Below the pieces are notes generated by a model. The model had not been told where the DNA came from. It saw only the letters and a program-made list of their open reading frames with translations, and ran no database searches. Made by a program: the position numbers and the translations under genes. Shown here one piece after another: positions 48,212 through 52,266 of a DNA stretch of 52,266 nucleotides. Position 1 is the first letter of the stretch. The number at the start of each line of letters is the position of its first letter. Where the stretch lies: the NCBI RefSeq assembly GCF_002939785.1, contig NZ_MDEC01000033.1, positions 1 to 52,266 of the forward strand, in the 5' to 3' direction. The stretch is from Xanthomonas codiaei. GTDB lineage: Bacteria > Pseudomonadota > Gammaproteobacteria > Xanthomonadales > Xanthomonadaceae.

Positions 48212-49629
48212 AGCACCTGCTCCAGGGATGGCGCGATTTCTTTCTCCGCTATTTCAAGATCTTCAAATCGGCCTGGGCGGTGCGCCGCCAGCTCGACCCG
48301 CCCGCGCGCAGCGCCGATGAACGTGCGTTCCTGCCCGCACATCTTGAGTTGACCGAAACCCCGGTCTCGCCCACCGCACGTTGGACGATGCGCATCATCA
48401 TCGGCTTCTTCTGTGTGGCGCTGCTGTGGGCGTGCCTGGGCAAGCTCGACATCGTCGCGGTGGCACCCGGAAAGACCGTGGTCGATTCGCGAACCAAGGT
48501 GGTGCAGACCGCAGAGACGGCAGTCGTGCGCAGAATCCTGGTGCGCGACGGACAAGCGGTGAAGAAGGGCCAACTGCTGGTCGAACTCGATGCCACCGCC
48601 ACCGGCGCCGAATTTGCCCAGGCCGGTGACGCACTGATCAATGCACGGCTCGCCGCGCTGCGTCAGGCCGCCCTGGCAACCGCCATCGCCACCGGGCAGC
48701 CACCGCAGCTGGGCGCGGCACCGGATCTACCCGCAGAGCGCGTCGCCAACGAGCAGCAACTGGTCAGTAGCCAATTCGATGCCTTCCAGGCCCGCAGGCA
48801 TAACTTGCAAGCCAGCATTGCCCAACGTCAGGCCGAACTGCAGACTACCCAGGACGCGATCGAACCGCTGGCCGAATCCGCACGCATCTCCAAAGTGCGC
48901 GCGGAAGACTACGGCCGTCTTGTCGAAGGCAAATACGTCGGCCGTCACGACTATCTATTACGCGAACAGGAGCGCATCGCCGCAGAAAGCCAGCTCGCCA
49001 CGCAACGCAATCGCCTGCAGGAAATCCGCTCGGCCATCAGCGCAGCGCAAGAGGAATTGCGCGTGCTTGTCACCGATACACGCCAGCAAGCGCTGGACGC
49101 GCTGCGCCAAGCTAGCGAACAAGCCGGCCAACTGACCCAGGACGTCGCCAAGACCGGACAGCGGGACAAGTTGATGGCCCTGCACGCGCCCGTGGACGGC
49201 ACTATCCAGCAGCTGGCCGTGCACACCGTAGGCGGTGTAGTCACGCCCGCACAGCCGTTACTGGTCGTAGTGCCAGCCGAAGAGGCACTGGAGGTTGAAG
49301 TCACCGTCTTGAACAAGGACATCGGCTTCATGCGCCCGGGTCAACCGGTCACCGTCAAGGTCGACAGTTTCCCCTACACCCGCTACGGCTATCTGACCGG
49401 CACGGTCGCCAGCGTGTCCCACGATGCCGCACAGGACGAAAAACTCGGTTTGGTATTCCCCGCACGCATCAAATTGAACGGCAGCACGCTGGAGATCGAT
49501 GGGGTCAAGGTGCGGATGAGTGCGGGGATGAGTTTGAGCGCGGAGGTCAAGACCGGGAAGCGGCGGGTGATTGACTATTTATTGAGTCCCTTACGAATGC
49601 ATGGCTCGGAATCTTTGAGAGAGAGATGA
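48208..49629 (+). CDS. Type I secretion membrane-fusion protein, HlyD-like
   Basis: A 473-residue periplasmic adaptor, close to the 478 of HlyD. It has a cytoplasmic N-terminal segment, one membrane helix ([18 protein letters not shown], about residues 61-78), a lipoyl half-motif ([23 protein letters not shown]), a long alpha-helical coiled coil (residues about 130-310), the second lipoyl half ([19 protein letters not shown]) and a C-terminal beta-barrel ([20 protein letters not shown]). Start overlaps the ABC gene. The first lipoprotein gene begins 4 nt after its stop, so that gene belongs to the same operon. Confidence 0.92.
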   Translation: MKHLLQGWRDFFLRYFKIFKSAWAVRRQLDPPARSADERAFLPAHLELTETPVSPTARWTMRIIIGFFCVALLWACLGKLDIVAVAPGKTVVDSRTKVVQTAETAVVRRILVRDGQAVKKGQLLVELDATATGAEFAQAGDALINARLAALRQAALATAIATGQPPQLGAAPDLPAERVANEQQLVSSQFDAFQARRHNLQASIAQRQAELQTTQDAIEPLAESARISKVRAEDYGRLVEGKYVGRHDYLLREQERIAAESQLATQRNRLQEIRSAISAAQEELRVLVTDTRQQALDALRQASEQAGQLTQDVAKTGQRDKLMALHAPVDGTIQQLAVHTVGGVVTPAQPLLVVVPAEEALEVEVTVLNKDIGFMRPGQPVTVKVDSFPYTRYGYLTGTVASVSHDAAQDEKLGLVFPARIKLNGSTLEIDGVKVRMSAGMSLSAEVKTGKRRVIDYLLSPLRMHGSESLRER

Positions 49630-49633
49630 AGTT

Positions 49634-50215
49634 ATGAAACTGCTGATGCTCGTCGGCTTGGCCTTGGTCATGATGTGTATGTCTGGTTGCAAGCAAAAGA
49701 TGAAATGGGAGGAGCAGGTCTGGTTGGATGAGGGCTGCTTTGTAGAGGTGGAGCGTCAAGCAGAAGGAACGATTGATTTCCCAAATTCTTCGTCAATCGT
49801 CACGCGCCATCAAGAATTCAGGTACGACCCTTTGCAAGTGTTCTGGGAGAACGAAGGAGCAGCGCAAGTAAAGTCTTTTTACATCGCTGGCAGCGATGCA
49901 TATCTCGTTACAACTGCCGGGAAAATTCGCGATAAGTTCTGCATGGGAAGAAGTAAAGGCGATTTTCTGCTGAATGTCTTGCGCTGGCGCAATGGGAAAG
50001 TGCAAGAGATCGACCAGCACGAAGCACCCCTAGATAAGATGCGGATAAATCTTTCCGGGAACGCGCACTGGATCCTTCGTAAGGATGGCTGGGCGGGGGG
50101 GGCGCAACACGTTTCATGGAAAGAAGTTGCAAGAGTCACCGGGCAATTTGAAGACCAGCCGCCAAGGTCGGTCTCTGATTTCTATACTAGAACACCAAAT
50201 TTATCTTGTAATTAA
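49634..50215 (+). CDS. Small lipoprotein A1, candidate immunity protein
   Basis: A 193-residue lipoprotein (signal ends MSGC, Cys19). It belongs to a local family of four, with shared motifs KMKWEEQVWL, FPNSSS, QEFRYDPLQVFW, GSDAYLV, FCMG, RWRNG, IDQHEAPLDKMRINLSGN, VTGQ and a C-terminal Cys. FC and the last Cys may form a disulfide. It starts 4 nt after hlyD, so it is co-transcribed with the type I secretion genes. The base composition is clearly more AT-rich than neighbours. I know no assigned function; a periplasmic immunity role is inferred from context and copy number. An uninterrupted G8 tract lies at 50095-50102. Confidence 0.75.
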   Translation: MKLLMLVGLALVMMCMSGCKQKMKWEEQVWLDEGCFVEVERQAEGTIDFPNSSSIVTRHQEFRYDPLQVFWENEGAAQVKSFYIAGSDAYLVTTAGKIRDKFCMGRSKGDFLLNVLRWRNGKVQEIDQHEAPLDKMRINLSGNAHWILRKDGWAGGAQHVSWKEVARVTGQFEDQPPRSVSDFYTRTPNLSCN

Positions 50216-50256
50216 GGATGTGCTGAGTGATTTCCGCCAGGCTTCTGTAACGCAAT

Positions 50257-50301
50257 GAAGTGCATTCACGCAATGCAGCGGACATTGCGTGAATTCACTT
50301 C
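50257..50301. repeat. Long hairpin between lipoprotein genes A1 and B1
   Basis: GAAGTGCATTCACGCAATG (50257-50275) pairs with CATTGCGTGAATTCACTTC (50283-50301) with one mismatch around a 7-nt loop. The same hairpin, perfect, occurs at 51869-51913 at the equivalent place. No T-run follows. Confidence 0.9.
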
Positions 50302-50368
50302 CGCTGGACTGGTCTGAGTGCTGGTTAATTTCAAAAAGAAGTAATCAACGAGGTGCGACGCGATTAAG

Positions 50369-50968
50369 ATGTGTAGGTGGGCGATGGCTGCTTGGCTGAT
50401 GTCTGCCGCCTTGTTGGGCAGTTGTAGCAACAAAGACACCATGCGCTGGAAGGAGCAGGTGTGGCTCAGCGATGGGCGGCGTATCGATGTGGATCGATAT
50501 TCAGTGGCATTGAAGAGCGGCTTTCCCAATTCCAACGATGGTCCTGTTATTTATCAAGAAATCAGGTATGCCCCGCTCGGCGTGTATTGGTCGACCAAGA
50601 GCGCTGGAATGAGAGGGGCGAGTACCATGAATACTTTCGATATCATTCAGGGAGATGCCTATTTGGTTGTCCATGCAGATGAGGGTGCGAAAGACTTCTG
50701 TGTGGGCAAGGTACCTGGGTCCTATTTGATAAATGTCTATCGCTGGCGCAACGGCGTAATCCAGAAAATTGACCAGCATGAGGCACCCATCTCGCGCATG
50801 GGGATAAATCTGTCGGGAACTGGGAATTGGGGCTTTCGTCATGCGGACAGGCCCGTGACTTATCTTTCCTGGGATGACATCGCTTACGTAACAGGGCAGG
50901 GAAGTTCCGGGCCTCCCAAATTGATTGCCGACTTCTATAAAAAGCGCGATTACGCGGTTTGTAAATAA
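50369..50968 (+). CDS. Small lipoprotein B1, candidate immunity protein
   Basis: A 199-residue lipoprotein (lipobox LGSC, Cys19) homologous to A1. It shares MRWKEQVWL, FPNS, QEIRYAPLGVYW, GDAYLVV, FCVG, RWRNG, IDQHEAPISRMGINLSG, VTGQ and a final Cys, but has its own insert around STMNTF. The paralogue at 51974 starts ATG AAG; here the matching codon is ATT (50363-50365), so translation likely starts two codons later at ATG 50369. It follows the hairpin at 50257-50301. Function unknown; the neighbourhood suggests immunity to a type I secreted toxin. Confidence 0.72.
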   Translation: MCRWAMAAWLMSAALLGSCSNKDTMRWKEQVWLSDGRRIDVDRYSVALKSGFPNSNDGPVIYQEIRYAPLGVYWSTKSAGMRGASTMNTFDIIQGDAYLVVHADEGAKDFCVGKVPGSYLINVYRWRNGVIQKIDQHEAPISRMGINLSGTGNWGFRHADRPVTYLSWDDIAYVTGQGSSGPPKLIADFYKKRDYAVCK

Positions 50969-50997
50969 ATATCCAAATATTAAAAGGATGATTTGCC

Positions 50998-51216
50998 ATG
51001 GATTTTAGTAAAGTGCAGCTTGGTTATGCATTGTTGGCGGTGAATGTATATGGAGAAAAACCAAGTGTAAAAAATGAGCTGAATACCCTTCAGCTTCAAG
51101 ATGGTTGGACCCAGATCGATCACTCCATGTCGGTGACAGGGTTTGTGCCCCGGTTACTTTGCGATCAGTGCACTTACGTAATGCAAAAAGTATTTCGTAA
51201 GTCCATTGCGAATTAA
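50998..51216 (+). CDS. Short ORF resembling the N-terminus of a lipase-like effector
   Basis: A 72-residue frame with AAGGATG before its ATG. The first 50 residues (MDFSKVQLGYALLAVNVYG, then NELNTLQLQDGWTQID and MSVTGF) recall the start of class-3-lipase/DUF2974-like secreted proteins, which usually begin with YxLLAxxxYG, NxLPxPxGW and GFxAxxY before the catalytic domain. The last 22 residues do not fit and a stop follows, so it looks like a truncated or frameshifted effector gene. An intact small protein cannot be excluded. A partial inverted repeat (ACTTACG 51172-51178 and CGTAAGT) lies near its end. Confidence 0.5.
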   Translation: MDFSKVQLGYALLAVNVYGEKPSVKNELNTLQLQDGWTQIDHSMSVTGFVPRLLCDQCTYVMQKVFRKSIAN

Positions 51217-51250
51217 TAAAACCGAAGCGCTGAGGGGAGAGATAAAGCGT

Positions 51251-51829
51251 ATGAAGCTATTAATGCTCGTTGGTTTGGCGTTGGCCATGACAGTTACGTC
51301 TGGTTGCAAGCAAAAGATGAAATGGAAGGAGCAGGTCTGGCTGGGTGAGGGGCGATTTGTGGAGGTGGAGCGTCAGGCGGTAGGGAAAATAGATTTCCCA
51401 AATTCGTCTTCAATCGCTACGTTGCATCAAGAGTTTAGATATAAGCCCTTGCAAGTGCTCTGGACTGCAGAAGGTGTGATTGAGCCGGAATCTTTTTATA
51501 TCGTTGGTAGCGACGCCTATCTGATTACCATGGCCGCAAAAAACCGAGATCAATTCTGTGCGGGAAGACGTAAAGGCGAGTTTCTTTTGAATATCTTTCG
51601 TTGGCGCAATGGGAAAATGCGTGAAATCGATCAGAGCGAAGCTCCGCTTGATCAGATGCGGATGAACCTCTCTGGAAATGCGCATTGGATCCTTCGTAAG
51701 GATGGTTGGGCGGGAGGGGCGCAATACCTGTCATGGAAAGAAGTTGCGGACCTCACCGGGCAATTTGACGACCAGCCGCCAAGCATGGTCTCCGAATTCT
51801 ATGCTAGAAAAAACTTATCTTGTAAATAA
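51251..51829 (+). CDS. Small lipoprotein A2, paralogue of A1
   Basis: A 192-residue lipoprotein (signal ends TSGC, Cys19). It is very similar to A1 along its length, including KQKMKWKEQVWL, VEVERQA, IDFPNSSSI, SDAYLIT, RKGEFLLN, FRWRNGK, LSGNAHWILRKDGWAGGAQ and LSCK at the end. The start at ATG 51251 matches A1; an upstream in-frame start at 51206 is not supported by the paralogue. The G8 tract of A1 is interrupted here by an A. It is followed by a perfect hairpin and the B2 fragment, repeating the A1-hairpin-B1 order. Confidence 0.72.
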   Translation: MKLLMLVGLALAMTVTSGCKQKMKWKEQVWLGEGRFVEVERQAVGKIDFPNSSSIATLHQEFRYKPLQVLWTAEGVIEPESFYIVGSDAYLITMAAKNRDQFCAGRRKGEFLLNIFRWRNGKMREIDQSEAPLDQMRMNLSGNAHWILRKDGWAGGAQYLSWKEVADLTGQFDDQPPSMVSEFYARKNLSCK

Positions 51830-51868
51830 GGAGGGGCGAAGTGATTTGATCAGGCTGCTGTAACCAAT

Positions 51869-51913
51869 GAAGTGCATTCACGCAATGCAGCGGGCATTGC
51901 GTGAATGCACTTC
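51869..51913. repeat. Perfect 19-bp hairpin between A2 and B2
   Basis: GAAGTGCATTCACGCAATG (51869-51887) pairs perfectly with CATTGCGTGAATGCACTTC (51895-51913) around CAGCGGG. The DNA after it, up to the B start, is nearly identical to that after the hairpin at 50257-50301, which shows recent duplication of the block. Confidence 0.92.
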
Positions 51914-51973
51914 GCTAGACCGGTCTGAGTGCTGGCTAATTTCAAAAAGAAGTAATCAACGAGGTGCGACGCG

Positions 51974-52180
51974 ATGAAGGTGTGTAGGTGGGCGATAGTT
52001 GCTGGGCTGATGTCTGCCGCCTTGTTGAGCGGTTGCAGCAACAAAGACACAATGCGCTGGAAGGAGCAGGTGTGGCTCAGCGATGGGCGGCGCATTGATG
52101 TGGATCGATATTCAGTAGCTCTGAAGAGTGGCTTTCCCAACTCGACCGATGGGCCACCTATTTATCAGGAAATCACCTAT
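51974..52180 (+). pseudogene. Small lipoprotein B2, truncated by an IS5-family insertion
   Basis: The first 69 codons (MKVCRWAIVAGLMSAALLSG, lipobox LSGC with Cys21, then MRWKEQVWLSDGRRIDVDRY, FPNSTDG, YQEITY) match B1 closely. After ITY (about 52180) similarity ends abruptly where an IS terminus begins. The frame runs on to a stop at 52229-52231 inside the IS. The product would lack about 130 C-terminal residues, including the conserved FC, RWRNG and IDQHEAP motifs. Confidence 0.85.
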
Positions 52181-52266
52181 GAAAGGTCTGATCAACTCAC
52201 CACAGATGCGCGACACTACCGCCTCATGTAGAGGATTCATCCATGCAGCTGACGTTCGGTGACGCT
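52181..52266 (+). mobile_element. Left end of an IS5-family insertion sequence
   Basis: GAAAGGTCTGATCAACTC at 52181-52198 begins exactly where B2 homology stops and resembles IS5-type termini. After a short leader with GAGGA, ATG 52243 starts MQLTFGDA, the usual start of IS5-family transposases in xanthomonads. The rest is beyond the window. Confidence 0.8.
52243..52266 (+). CDS. IS5-family transposase, first 8 codons only
   Basis: ATG CAG CTG ACG TTC GGT GAC GCT encodes MQLTFGDA, close to the QLTFADSE start of IS5 InsH. GAGGA at 52231-52235 is the ribosome site. The gene is cut by the window edge, so its integrity cannot be judged. Confidence 0.72.

Overview
The window is GC-rich chromosomal DNA from a gammaproteobacterial plant pathogen, most likely a Xanthomonas of the citri/axonopodis/campestris group. 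This is inferred from gene content and gene style: a plant-type glutamate-cysteine ligase, paired DsbA lipoproteins next to cytochrome c4, TonB-dependent receptors, a GH12 glucanase and a PL4 rhamnogalacturonan lyase, and xanthomonad intergenic repeats. No rRNA, tRNA or CRISPR array was found.

Layout. 1-2500: the end of an IS481-family element interrupts a TonB-dependent receptor gene; next come a FAD monooxygenase and its MarR regulator, with two palindromic operators between them. 2650-7970: a minus-strand choline-to-glycine-betaine operon (betT-betB-betA) without betI. 8100-13840: housekeeping and envelope redox genes (phosphatase-like EEP protein, two DsbA lipoproteins, cytochrome c4, EngB, GshA). 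14200-17650: an OmpR-type two-component system and a divergent glycosyltransferase. 17780-18290: a decayed TehA/SLAC1-type transporter gene. 18530-21550: a glutathione-dependent formaldehyde detoxification operon (frmR-frmA-gfa-frmB) with a clear FrmR operator. 22210-24020: a small regulator plus three small membrane proteins. 24220-27470: MocR-type regulator divergent from phzF-eamA. 27520-28890: a small conserved protein and DegV. 29380-32640: plant cell-wall polysaccharide degradation (GH12, a GH12 remnant, PL4). 33000-37300: an unknown GRAM-like protein, DUF2809, a secreted protein, and a pair of amidohydrolases, one of which has lost its metal ligands. 37430-39970: DUF924, a glutaredoxin/IscA-like/rhodanese fusion, and a polysaccharide deacetylase. 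40475-45760: a TonB-siderophore receptor, methyltransferase, SGNH hydrolase and AlaA. 46046-52266: a type I secretion ABC transporter and HlyD adaptor, followed directly by four homologous small lipoproteins of lower GC in two duplicated pairs, a short ORF resembling the start of a lipase-like effector, and the left end of an IS5-family element that cuts the fourth lipoprotein.

The right end is the most likely undescribed system. The first lipoprotein gene starts 4 nt after hlyD, the lipoproteins are duplicated together with a perfect long hairpin, and an effector-like stub lies between the pairs. This looks like a type I secreted toxin with a bank of lipoprotein immunity proteins. That reading is inference; the full effector is not in the window.

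A second cross-window feature is a family of about 140-bp dispersed repeats with inverted ends (five copies recognised). Three of them sit exactly between convergent genes.
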